A stretch of 57,047 nt of DNA, from NCBI GenBank assembly GCA_903832735.1, contig CAILCO010000022.1, forward strand, positions 1 to 57,047, written 5' to 3'. The notes below the pieces were generated by a model. The model was not told where the DNA came from. It ran no database searches and saw nothing but the letters and a program-made list of their open reading frames with translations. Position 1 is the stretch's first letter, and every line of letters starts with the position of its first letter. The position numbers and the translations under genes were made by a program. Positions 33,581-40,957 of the stretch are shown here, one piece after another. Source of the stretch: an uncultured Sterolibacterium sp. (GTDB lineage Bacteria > Pseudomonadota > Gammaproteobacteria > Burkholderiales > Rhodocyclaceae).

Positions 33581-36049
33581 TCACTGCCAGGTGTAGATGT
33601 ACTTGGCACCCACGAACGTGACCTTCTGATCGACCTGCTGTCTGATCGTGGTGTTGTCGGCGTAATAGAAGGGGTTGCCCGGCGTGCCCCAGATCCAGTC
33701 GTTGGCCGTGGCTTTCTGATGCACCAGATCTAGGCGGACGCTGGAATTGGAGGCCAGAGCGTAGTTGCCGAACAGCGCCAGGGTGGTCTTCTTGACACTG
33801 ACGTCGGGCGTGCCGATCGCCGCCTGCGCGATGTTGGTCGCGGTGATGGCCGCCGGCGCAGTGTAGGTGATGGTCGAGCCGACCACCGAGCTGATGCTCG
33901 CCGCCGCCGCGATGCCGTACTTGGTGGCGGTCACATCGTTGAAGTAGCCGAGGTTGGCGCCGAGCTGCAGCTTGGCGGTGGCCTTGCCCGATATCCCCAG
34001 ACCGTAGGCATCGGTGGTGGTCTTCATGTTGGCCAGGTAGGTGCTGTGGTTGATATCCAGCGTCTGCTGGCCATGCGAGGCGTAGGCTGAGAGCCTCCAG
34101 TTCTCCGACATCACGTAGCTCGCATCGACGCTGAAGAACTTGTTGTCGGTGTCCTGCCAGCCGCGCAGCAGCGTCGTGGGACTCAGGGCCTGGGCCGCGC
34201 CGTTGATCGGCGCGGTGTTCTTGTCTTTGCCGTCTTCGAGCATGAACTGCAACGACAGTTGTTCGCTGGGGGTCCAATTTGCCGACAGTTTCCACTTGTC
34301 CCGTTGCAGATCCGTCATGTTCATCGGGAAGTTGGCGGTCGGCGCCATGGCGATTATGCTGCTCGCCGGCAGGGCCTGGCCGTAGCAGAGGCGGCCGCCG
34401 CAATAGAGGTTGGAGAGCGCGATGTTGTTGGCCGTCGTTCCCGCAACCGTGGCATCGATGGTGGACAGCGAGGTCCAGTCCGAGCCGCCGCGCTTGCTGT
34501 GCGCATAGCCGATGGCGCCGCTAAACGTCTCCCAGGTGTTGCTCTTCAGTTCGAGCCGGTAGCCGGTCTCGCTGTTCTTGGCGCGCAGGGTGCCGAGGCC
34601 GGCCACCTCCTCTTCAGTGAGATCGGTCGGCACTTCGCGCTCCGTCGAAGTGTAGTCGAGACCGACGGTGCCCTTGAGTCTGGCCGGGAACTGATAGCTC
34701 GCTTCCAACTTGCCCGCCACCTTGGTTGTGCTCTGGTGGTTGTTGTTCCAGGTGGCGACGATGTTGTTGGCCTGGTTGCTGTTGGTGTAGGAAACCGGCA
34801 CGGTGGCGGGTACGATGGCCTGGGCTTCGACGTTATAGAGATGGTTGGGGGTTTTGTCTTCCTTGTTCTCGTAGCGCCAATTGGCGAGCACGGAGAGCTT
34901 GTCGATGGGCTTGGCGGTGAAACCGATCTGCACCAGCGTGCTATCCACAACGCCGCCCAGGTCGCTGACGCCGGCCGGGGCGCCAGTGAGGCCCTGGGCC
35001 GCAAACGAGTCATGCTGAGTGGCATGGGTGTACGCGTACTTGAAGGTCGCCTTGGCCGTGGGCGTGAACCCGTAGTTGCCGGAGACGTAGATCTGGTGCG
35101 ACTGGTTGTCCGGCGGCAGGGCCATCGCCGAGGACAACACCTGCTGCAGGCTCATGGTGCCGCCCGAAGCTGCCGTGATGCTGGCGGGGCTGAGGGCCGG
35201 ATAGAGCGTGCCGAGGTTGCCGAGATTGTTGCCCAGTTGATTGGGCACCACCGGGCTCAAGTTGCCATTGGAATTGGTATAGAAGCTGCCGTAATAGCCC
35301 GCCGTCGCCGCCAGCTTCTCGTCATGGAAGGTCAGTTTGGCTTCCCACTGCTTGATGTTGGAGTTGATCGGTTCGGCCACCATCAGGATGGCATTCTTCA
35401 CATACGTGGGAGCAGTCAGGGCGGCGCCGTTGCTCGCGGCGCCGCAGACGTAGGAAGCGCAGTCATAGCCGCGGCCCCACTGGCGGGCGCCGTCCTTGTC
35501 CTCGCTTTTGAAGCTGGCTTCAAAGAGCAGTGCGGGAACGACCCATTTTTCTCCGGACAGGGTGAAGCCCTTGCGCTCGGTTTTCAGGTCGATGTCCGAG
35601 CCGGTGCCCTTGGTGGCGAGGAAGTTGATGGTCGGCGTCCTCGTGCCGACGCCGCTGTCGGCGGTGTTGATGGTGCGAAAGTCGTGGCGGGTGATTTCGC
35701 TATAGTCGATGCCGTATTTCCAGTCGCCCTGCTGGTTCTGGCCGAAGGAGAGTTCTCGATTGTCCAGGCCCAGATTGCGGCCGGAGAGCTTGGTCCATAG
35801 GCCGGCATCGCTGCGCATCGTGTAGTCGAGGTCGAGCAGCAGGTAGGCGTCGTGCTCGCGCATGCCGTTGTAAATGCCCCACTGCGCCCGGTCGGCGCTG
35901 CTGCCGCTGACATGGCCGGCCCCGGCGCCGATCCAGCTGGTCGGTTTGGCGAGGTCCGCCTCTTGCGCCTGGACCGTGTTGAAGGCCGCGAGCACGGCGA
36001 CTGCTATGGCTGTTTGGCTGAAGCCAAGAAATTGTTTGCTGGTTTTCAT
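33581..36049 (-). CDS. MtrB/PioB-family outer-membrane beta-barrel, cassette 3
   Basis: This 822-residue outer-membrane porin is shorter and more divergent than the other two paralogues. Its signal peptide is different (MKTSKQFLGFSQTAIAVAVL, ending near VQAQE). The mature N-terminus has WGIYNGMREHDAYLLLDLDY, a family feature, and the C-terminus ends in an aromatic strand YIYTWQ. Conserved motifs include LGLDNRELSFGQNQQGDWKY and YTHATQHDSF. The ATG at 36049 has AAAGGA 9 bases upstream; an in-frame ATG at 36055 is a close alternative. It lies 16 bases after its decaheme partner. The divergence suggests a different partner or terminal acceptor. Confidence 0.86.
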   Translation of the reverse strand: MKTSKQFLGFSQTAIAVAVLAAFNTVQAQEADLAKPTSWIGAGAGHVSGSSADRAQWGIYNGMREHDAYLLLDLDYTMRSDAGLWTKLSGRNLGLDNRELSFGQNQQGDWKYGIDYSEITRHDFRTINTADSGVGTRTPTINFLATKGTGSDIDLKTERKGFTLSGEKWVVPALLFEASFKSEDKDGARQWGRGYDCASYVCGAASNGAALTAPTYVKNAILMVAEPINSNIKQWEAKLTFHDEKLAATAGYYGSFYTNSNGNLSPVVPNQLGNNLGNLGTLYPALSPASITAASGGTMSLQQVLSSAMALPPDNQSHQIYVSGNYGFTPTAKATFKYAYTHATQHDSFAAQGLTGAPAGVSDLGGVVDSTLVQIGFTAKPIDKLSVLANWRYENKEDKTPNHLYNVEAQAIVPATVPVSYTNSNQANNIVATWNNNHQSTTKVAGKLEASYQFPARLKGTVGLDYTSTEREVPTDLTEEEVAGLGTLRAKNSETGYRLELKSNTWETFSGAIGYAHSKRGGSDWTSLSTIDATVAGTTANNIALSNLYCGGRLCYGQALPASSIIAMAPTANFPMNMTDLQRDKWKLSANWTPSEQLSLQFMLEDGKDKNTAPINGAAQALSPTTLLRGWQDTDNKFFSVDASYVMSENWRLSAYASHGQQTLDINHSTYLANMKTTTDAYGLGISGKATAKLQLGANLGYFNDVTATKYGIAAAASISSVVGSTITYTAPAAITATNIAQAAIGTPDVSVKKTTLALFGNYALASNSSVRLDLVHQKATANDWIWGTPGNPFYYADNTTIRQQVDQKVTFVGAKYIYTWQ

Positions 36050-36065
36050 GATCATCGGTCCTTTC

Positions 36066-37013
36066 TCAGCGCAGCATGAATTGCGGGGTGGGGTTGGTGG
36101 CAGTCGGGTTGTTGCTGCCGTGTACCTGCGTATGGCAGTTCATGCAGGCCCTACCCTGGGAAACATTGACGCCACCCTTGCCGGCTCCGGTGCTGACCGC
36201 GGGGGTGCTGACGGTGGTCCCCGGCGAGGTGATCTGTGCCCCGATGGTTTGCGGAATGAAGCCGCCGTGCGGGGTGTGGCACTGGTGGCAGAGGAACGGC
36301 GGACGAACCTTCAGCAGGTTCTCGACGACCGTGCCGTGCGGGCTGTGGCAGTTGCCGCAGTCTTCATTGACCGGCTCGTGGTTATGCACGAAGGGGCCGC
36401 GCTTCTCCATATGGCACTGGTAGCAGGTCTCGACGACGCTGTCGCGCTTGACCAGTTTCGGACCGACAGATCCGTGCGGGTTGTGGCAGTCGGAGCAGGC
36501 GACCTTGCCTTCGATGACGGCATGGCGCGACGGGCGTTGAAGTTGCGCACGCTGCTCCTTGTGGCAGGTGAAGCAGACCTCGAACTGCGTCGCCTTGGCC
36601 AGGACCTTGTCCTTGGCCGCGTGCACCGTGTGGCAGGAGGCGCAGGCGACGTCGTTCTTGTCGTGCGTGCTGCCCGCCCAGTGGCTGCGCTTGCTGTCAC
36701 CCTTGTGGCAGCCGAGGCAGGCGGCGCTCTTGTCGCTGGCGCTGTTCTTCGACTTGGCAGTGAAGGTGAGGTCGGGTGAGTTGCTTGGGCTCTGCAAGTG
36801 GCTGGCGCTGGCGCCGTGGCAACTCTGACAGCCCGGGGTACGGGAGTCAGCCTTGTTGCCGTGCTTGGTGGCATATACCGCCAGCACCGGCGTGTCCCAT
36901 GACTGGTCATGGCAGGCGGTACAGGTCTTGTCATCGGCCAGAACTGCAGTTGCCGCGCCAAAGCCAAGAACAAATGCGCTCAAGGCCAGTATTTTCTGCA
37001 AGCACTTATTCAT
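36066..37013 (-). CDS. Decaheme c-type cytochrome, MtrA/DmsE family, cassette 3
   Basis: This 315-residue periplasmic decaheme protein has signal MNKCLQKILALSAFVLGFGA and heme sites CTACH, CQSCH, CLGCH, CASCH, CFTCH, CSDCH, CYQCH, CGNCH, CHQCH and CMNCH. It is the first transcribed of the three tandem cassettes. The cysteine at position 4 of the signal (Lys-Cys in place of Lys-Ser) is a small oddity. A longer C-terminal region between hemes 9 and 10, rich in Thr, Val and Gly, separates it from the other two. Its promoter has the same FNR-like layout (37104-37144). Confidence 0.92.
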   Translation of the reverse strand: MNKCLQKILALSAFVLGFGAATAVLADDKTCTACHDQSWDTPVLAVYATKHGNKADSRTPGCQSCHGASASHLQSPSNSPDLTFTAKSKNSASDKSAACLGCHKGDSKRSHWAGSTHDKNDVACASCHTVHAAKDKVLAKATQFEVCFTCHKEQRAQLQRPSRHAVIEGKVACSDCHNPHGSVGPKLVKRDSVVETCYQCHMEKRGPFVHNHEPVNEDCGNCHSPHGTVVENLLKVRPPFLCHQCHTPHGGFIPQTIGAQITSPGTTVSTPAVSTGAGKGGVNVSQGRACMNCHTQVHGSNNPTATNPTPQFMLR

Positions 37014-37072
37014 TTTCTCTCCCATCCCGCTAAGGATTAATCAATTGAACGATCGCTGCCGTTATGCCAAGG

Positions 37073-37089
37073 TGTAAAAAAAGGTAAAC
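37073..37089 (-). promoter_or_regulatory. Phased GTAAA direct repeat, cassette 3
   Basis: GTAAA occurs at 37074-37078 and 37084-37088 on the plus strand (10-base period), in the context AAGGTGTAA shared with cassette 2. It is the third instance of the helically phased pair downstream of the FNR-type promoter and the least well conserved of the three. Confidence 0.4.
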
Positions 37090-37103
37090 ACCTATTGCAA
37101 CTT

Positions 37104-37175
37104 ATGTTGCCAGCAATCGTTGATAGCGATTTGATCCATGTCAACCTTTGTAATTTACAAGGTGATCAACGTCAA
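37104..37175 (-). promoter_or_regulatory. FNR-type class II promoter, cassette 3
   Basis: TTGATCCATGTCAA at 37131-37144 is separated by exactly 21 bases from the extended -10 TGG-CAACAT (hexamer 37109-37104), reading toward the decaheme gene. A degenerate second box GTGATCAACGTCAA lies at 37162-37175, again 31 bases further upstream as in cassette 2. Confidence 0.66.
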
Positions 37176-37265
37176 GTTACAACAGTTGAATGGCATTATC
37201 GTCTGCGCTTCATGCTTTGCCGCGGCCGAAGGTGGAGGCGGGGTTGGGGGGGGGCGTAGTCGCGC

Positions 37266-37295
37266 AAATAAAAAAGCCCCCGTTTCCGGGGGCTT
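37266..37295 (-). terminator. Intrinsic terminator of small cytochrome gene
   Basis: A 9-base stem AAGCCCCCG (37274-37282) pairs with CGGGGGCTT (37287-37295), followed on the minus strand by a T-run (A-run 37269-37275). It lies about 50 bases after the cytochrome stop at 37349. Confidence 0.82.
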
Positions 37296-37348
37296 GGGCG
37301 GCGCATGCTAACTGCCGGCCTGGGTGGCCAGCAACGCTTGCGGCGGAC

Positions 37349-37657
37349 TTACTGAGCTTGCTTGATCATGTATTCGACCGATGCCTTGATGTCGTCGGCG
37401 GAGAGCGCGTCGTTGCCGGCCTTGGGCTTCATCTTGCCCTTGCCCTTGACAACCGACTCTTCCATCGCGGGCTGGCCAGCCTTGATCAGCGGCTCCCATT
37501 TGGCCTTGTCGCCGAGTTTCGGCGAGCCCATCAGGCCCTTGTTGTGGCAACTGGCGCAGCTCTTGTCATAGACCGCTTTACCATCAGCGGCTGAAGCCAG
37601 TTGGGCGGTTCCGGCCAGAACGGCCAGGGCAGTCATGACGATCATTGCGTGTTTCAT
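37349..37657 (-). CDS. Monoheme class I cytochrome c (c5-like)
   Basis: This 102-residue periplasmic protein has a signal peptide ending near LASAAD, one heme site CASCH and a C-terminal methionine ligand candidate in KGKGKMKPK. GKAVYDKSCASCH and GSPKLGDKAKWEPL match the c5/c551 type, small soluble electron carriers. It lies immediately upstream of the three MtrAB cassettes on the same strand but has its own terminator. It could shuttle electrons between inner-membrane oxidoreductases and the decaheme cytochromes. Confidence 0.88.
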   Translation of the reverse strand: MKHAMIVMTALAVLAGTAQLASAADGKAVYDKSCASCHNKGLMGSPKLGDKAKWEPLIKAGQPAMEESVVKGKGKMKPKAGNDALSADDIKASVEYMIKQAQ

Positions 37658-37862
37658 TAACTTCTCCTTACGGGTGGTTGGTTGAAAAACATTTCCCTCG
37701 TGAATACATCAACGCGGTTGTCGGCAAATAGTTTCATTCCACTATCGACAGATGGAATCGCAATTGACTCGACGCCGCATTTGACTCGACGCATTGGGTG
37801 CCTCATTATTACCAGAAAACCCCGAATCCCAAAAGCGGCAAGGTCAATTGCCGATCAATTTC

Positions 37863-38405
37863 ATGCCGAATGTCCTGATTCTTTACGCGAGCACCGAAGG
37901 TCAGACGGCGCGCATCGCCGATCGCATTGCGCAGACCCTGCGACATCTTGGCCACCAAGCGGAAATCCGCGCCGCCGATGACCTGAAGAGTGGTTTTGAT
38001 CCGGCGCAGTACGGCGGCATCATCCTCGGCGCGGCTATCCATTACGGCCACCATCCGGCGTATCTGCGGCCCCTGGTGCGGCGCTGCCGGGACGCGCTGG
38101 AGTCGATACCTTCGGCGTTCTTTTCGGTCAGCCTCTCCGGCGGCGGGCCGGGGGCAAAGCCCGAGGCCGCAAGGCGATATCTCGATGTTTTTCTGCGTCA
38201 GGTCGCCTGGCATCCGGAGCAGGCCGTCAGTTTCGGTGGGGCGCTGCAGTTTTCCAAGTACGCCGCATGGAAGCGCATGCTGATGGTTATGATCGTCGGT
38301 TATGCCGGCGGCGATACGGATACCGCACGGGATTACGAATACACCGACTGGGCTGCCGTGGAAGCTTTTTCCGCGAGTTTCGCCAAACGACTCGGGCCGT
38401 CCTGA
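37863..38405 (+). CDS. hemG: HemG-type flavodoxin, menaquinone-dependent protoporphyrinogen IX dehydrogenase
   Basis: This 180-residue flavodoxin-fold protein has the FMN-binding phosphate loop YASTEGQTARIAD at residues 8-20 and the HemG-type second loop (GAAIHYGHHPAYLRPLV, then FFSVSLSGG). KYAAWKRMLMVMIVGYAGGDTD is the characteristic C-terminal stretch. HemG oxidises protoporphyrinogen IX to protoporphyrin IX, passing electrons to the quinone pool, so heme can be made without oxygen. The ATG at 37863 fits the fold; the frame is open upstream to 37794. It is divergent from the small cytochrome gene and sits among cytochrome genes, which suits a heme supply role. Confidence 0.85.
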   Translation: MPNVLILYASTEGQTARIADRIAQTLRHLGHQAEIRAADDLKSGFDPAQYGGIILGAAIHYGHHPAYLRPLVRRCRDALESIPSAFFSVSLSGGGPGAKPEAARRYLDVFLRQVAWHPEQAVSFGGALQFSKYAAWKRMLMVMIVGYAGGDTDTARDYEYTDWAAVEAFSASFAKRLGPS

Positions 38406-38420
38406 AAGACGGCCCGAGTC
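38389..38420. terminator. Bidirectional terminator hemG / small cytochrome
   Basis: A 13-base perfect inverted repeat with a 6-base loop (38389-38401 and 38408-38420) overlaps the hemG stop. It lies between convergent hemG and the monoheme cytochrome gene and could end both transcripts, although no long T-run flanks it. Confidence 0.7.
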
Positions 38421-38459
38421 GCAACATCGTAGTACCCCAGCTGTTTCGCCAGTCCGTGC

Positions 38460-38744
38460 TTACATCGCCAGGACCCACTTGACCAGCGCCTTGACATCGT
38501 CCTCGCTGGCCTTGACCTTCGGGTGCTCCTTGCCAGCCATGATCTTGGCGACCAGGGTCGCATCGCTGCCGTCCTTGCCCTTGTATTTGGCCGCAACGTC
38601 CTTGTACGCCGGACCGACCTTCTTGGTGTCGACCGCGTGGCAGTTGAGGCAGCCACTTTTCTTGGCCAGTTCCGACGAGGCGCTTGCCGGGCCAGCTAGT
38701 ACCAGACCTGCGACCACCAAGCCTGCGACCATCATTGCTCTCAT
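38460..38744 (-). CDS. Monoheme class I cytochrome c (c551/c552-like)
   Basis: This 94-residue periplasmic cytochrome has a signal ending in GPASASS, heme site CLNCH and the VGPAYKDVAAKYKG segment of the c551/c552 family. The distal methionine is in IMAGKEHPK or the terminal LVKWVLAM. It is a likely soluble electron carrier. It is divergent from the nonaheme cytochrome-b gene, and the FNR-like box at 38869-38882 lies between them. Confidence 0.88.
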   Translation of the reverse strand: MRAMMVAGLVVAGLVLAGPASASSELAKKSGCLNCHAVDTKKVGPAYKDVAAKYKGKDGSDATLVAKIMAGKEHPKVKASEDDVKALVKWVLAM

Positions 38745-38840
38745 TTATGCTCTCCTAGTTTAAGAATAGTTGTCGAAACAGCCATGCCGAAATCATGTCG
38801 AGTGGCCGGGCGAAATATTTACCCGGTGACTCAGGGCTTG

Positions 38841-38909
38841 ATTGTAGTGAACCGATATGGGTTGAGAATTGATATACGTCAAGTCATGTCATGTTCCTTC
38901 AAGCATAAT
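38841..38909. promoter_or_regulatory. FNR-type divergent promoter region
   Basis: TTGATATACGTCAA at 38869-38882 is followed on the plus strand, after exactly 21 bases, by CATAAT (38904-38909), the spacing found in the three MtrAB cassettes; the nonaheme gene starts 38 bases later. On the minus strand a TACAAT hexamer (38846-38841) lies 22 bases from the same box, so it may also serve the divergent monoheme gene. Confidence 0.6.
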
Positions 38910-38946
38910 CGAGGCTCGTCGTTCCCTATCATCGGTGAAGAAGATC

Positions 38947-40899
38947 ATGCGTGTCTTGAAACTTGCAAAGGGCTTGATAGCGGGCTGCTTTGTGGGAAGT
39001 TTGCTGGTTGCGGCGGGCGCAGTCGCCGCCGAAGCAGCCGTTGAAAAGTTCGAAAACTCGACCTGCCTGGGTTGCCACGGCAACAAGGGCTTCGATATGC
39101 CGGTCGCGGACGGTCATATGCGCTCGCTGCATGTGAACAAGGACAAGTTCGGCAAGAGTGTGCATGGCAAGCGGCTGTGCACCGAATGCCACAAGGACAT
39201 CACGGAAATCCCGCATAAGCCGGGCGTGACGCACAAAGTAAGTTGCGTCAATTGCCACCAGGAGTTGTGGGAGAAGGCCAAGGACGAGGGCAAGACCCAG
39301 GAGAACGAGAGGCTGGGCGTGGTGGTCAAGCAGATCGACCGCTACATGAAGTCTATCCATGCGCGGCCGAACAAGGAGGACCAGTCGCACACCAATGCCA
39401 CCTGTTACGACTGCCATGATGCCCACGCCGTCTATCCCAAGGGCAGCGTCGAGCGCGCCGAATGGCGGCGGAGCATACCCGACGCCTGCGGCAAGTGCCA
39501 CGCCAAGGAGCGGGCGGAATATGCTACCTCCGTTCATGGCAAGGAAGTCTTGGAGAAGAACAATCCCAAGGCGGCGATCTGTTCGGATTGCCACAGCACG
39601 CACGATGTCGAATCCCCGTCGATGGACTCGACTCGGTTGGCCATCACCAAAAACTGCGGCAACTGCCATGAGGAAAATCTGAAGTCCTATCTCGGCACTT
39701 ACCACGGCCAAGTCAATACCCTGGGCTACGCGTATACCGCCAAGTGTTTCGACTGCCACGGCAGCCACGGCATCCTGCGGGTCAGTGATCCGAAATCGAC
39801 GGTCCATCCGGACAACCGGCTCGATACCTGCAAGCAATGCCATATGGGCGCAACCGAAGGTTTCACCACCTTCAGCCCCCACGGCAACACACACGATTTC
39901 AAGCGCTATCCCTATATGTGGGTGACCTCGAAATTCATGATCGCACTGCTTATCGGCGTATTCGCGTTTTTCTGGGCCCACTCCGCGCTGTGGTTCTACC
40001 GCGAGTACCAGGACCGCAAGCAAGGCAAGAATATTCCCCATGTCCGTACCGATGAAATGAAACTCATCGGCCAGGGTAAGTATTACCAGCGCTTCAAACC
40101 GCTCTGGCGGATAGCCCATCTGCTGTTTGCACTCTCCGTCATGATGCTGGTGCTGACCGGGATGTCGGTGTTCTATGCCGAGACTTCCTGGGCGCCGGCG
40201 ATCATGAAGGCGTTGGGCGGCCCGAGAGTGGCGGCAACCATTCACAGGGTCAGCGCGGCGGTCATGCTCGGCATCTTCTTCCTGCATCTGGTCTATGTCA
40301 CTTACTTCCTCGGGCGCAACTGGAAGAACTTTCATTGGTTCGGGCCGCGCTCGCTAGTGCCGCGCTGGCAAGATCTGGCCGACGCGATCGGAATGTTCAA
40401 GTGGTTCTTCGGCAAGGGCCCGCGCCCGGCGCTGGATCGCTGGACCTACTGGGAGAAGTTTGACTACTGGGCGGTGTTCTGGGGGATGGGCATCATCGGC
40501 GGCAGCGGCCTGATGCTGTCGTTGCCAAACATTACCGGTTCCATCCTGCCGGGCTGGGTATTCAACGTCGCCACGATCATCCACGGCGAAGAAGCCTTCC
40601 TGGCCGCGGTGTTCCTGTTCACGGTGCATTTCTTCAACAACCACCTCAGGCCGGACAAGTTCCCGCCACCCGATGTGGTGATGTTTACCGGCGCCGTATC
40701 GCTGGAAGAGTTCAGGCATGAACACAAGGTGGAGTACCAGCGTTTGGTCGATACCGGGGAGCTCGAAAAGCATCTGGTGGATGCGCCGTCGCGACCCATG
40801 ACCCGCGCTTCGAAAGTCCTTGGGATCACCTTGTTGATTTTTGGATTAACCCTTCTTGTCCTAGTGGTGATAGGCTTTGTCGGCAGCGCAACGGCATGA
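38947..40899 (+). CDS. Nonaheme cytochrome c fused to b-type cytochrome membrane domain (CbcL-like)
   Basis: This 650-residue inner-membrane protein has a signal or anchor at residues 8-28. The periplasmic region (about 35-310) has nine CXXCH sites: CLGCH, CTECH, CVNCH, CYDCH, CGKCH, CSDCH, CGNCH, CFDCH and CKQCH. A C-terminal HydC/FdnI-like membrane domain follows, with about four core helices carrying candidate heme b histidines (WRIAHLLFALS, ATIHRVSAAV, IFFLHLVYV, VHFFNNHL). This layout is that of Geobacter CbcL, an inner-membrane quinol:cytochrome oxidoreductase used for low-potential extracellular acceptors. Here it would take electrons from menaquinol to the periplasm. The ATG at 38947 follows GAAGAAGA; an upstream in-frame start at 38869 would lie inside the FNR-like box. 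A tetraheme lipoprotein gene follows. Confidence 0.88.
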   Translation: MRVLKLAKGLIAGCFVGSLLVAAGAVAAEAAVEKFENSTCLGCHGNKGFDMPVADGHMRSLHVNKDKFGKSVHGKRLCTECHKDITEIPHKPGVTHKVSCVNCHQELWEKAKDEGKTQENERLGVVVKQIDRYMKSIHARPNKEDQSHTNATCYDCHDAHAVYPKGSVERAEWRRSIPDACGKCHAKERAEYATSVHGKEVLEKNNPKAAICSDCHSTHDVESPSMDSTRLAITKNCGNCHEENLKSYLGTYHGQVNTLGYAYTAKCFDCHGSHGILRVSDPKSTVHPDNRLDTCKQCHMGATEGFTTFSPHGNTHDFKRYPYMWVTSKFMIALLIGVFAFFWAHSALWFYREYQDRKQGKNIPHVRTDEMKLIGQGKYYQRFKPLWRIAHLLFALSVMMLVLTGMSVFYAETSWAPAIMKALGGPRVAATIHRVSAAVMLGIFFLHLVYVTYFLGRNWKNFHWFGPRSLVPRWQDLADAIGMFKWFFGKGPRPALDRWTYWEKFDYWAVFWGMGIIGGSGLMLSLPNITGSILPGWVFNVATIIHGEEAFLAAVFLFTVHFFNNHLRPDKFPPPDVVMFTGAVSLEEFRHEHKVEYQRLVDTGELEKHLVDAPSRPMTRASKVLGITLLIFGLTLLVLVVIGFVGSATA

Positions 40900-40957
40900 T
40901 GAACGGACGGAATAACTTGTACGCAAATGACCGACTAACCATTCTTCGAGAATTGAA

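Larger units (their letters stand above)
37014..37348. other. Regulatory intergenic region upstream of cassette 3
   Basis: No gene is seen in these 335 bases. Going from the decaheme start outward, they hold the shared translation leader (37011-37033), the phased GTAAA repeats (37073-37089), and the FNR-type promoter (37104-37144). A weaker second box follows (37162-37175), then the terminator of the small cytochrome gene (37266-37295). Confidence 0.7.

Noticed and set aside
34259-35800. 513-codon plus-strand frame opposite the cassette 3 barrel gene
   Set aside because: Same reason: no start signal, no motif, and it lies wholly within a well-supported gene on the other strand.
37794-37862. 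N-terminal extension of HemG from 37794
   Set aside because: The flavodoxin fold begins at the ATG at 37863. The 23 extra residues have no homology-like features and the region is likely promoter.
38929-40335. 468-codon minus-strand frame opposite the nonaheme cytochrome gene
   Set aside because: The plus strand carries nine CXXCH sites and a membrane domain; the antisense frame has no coherent features.
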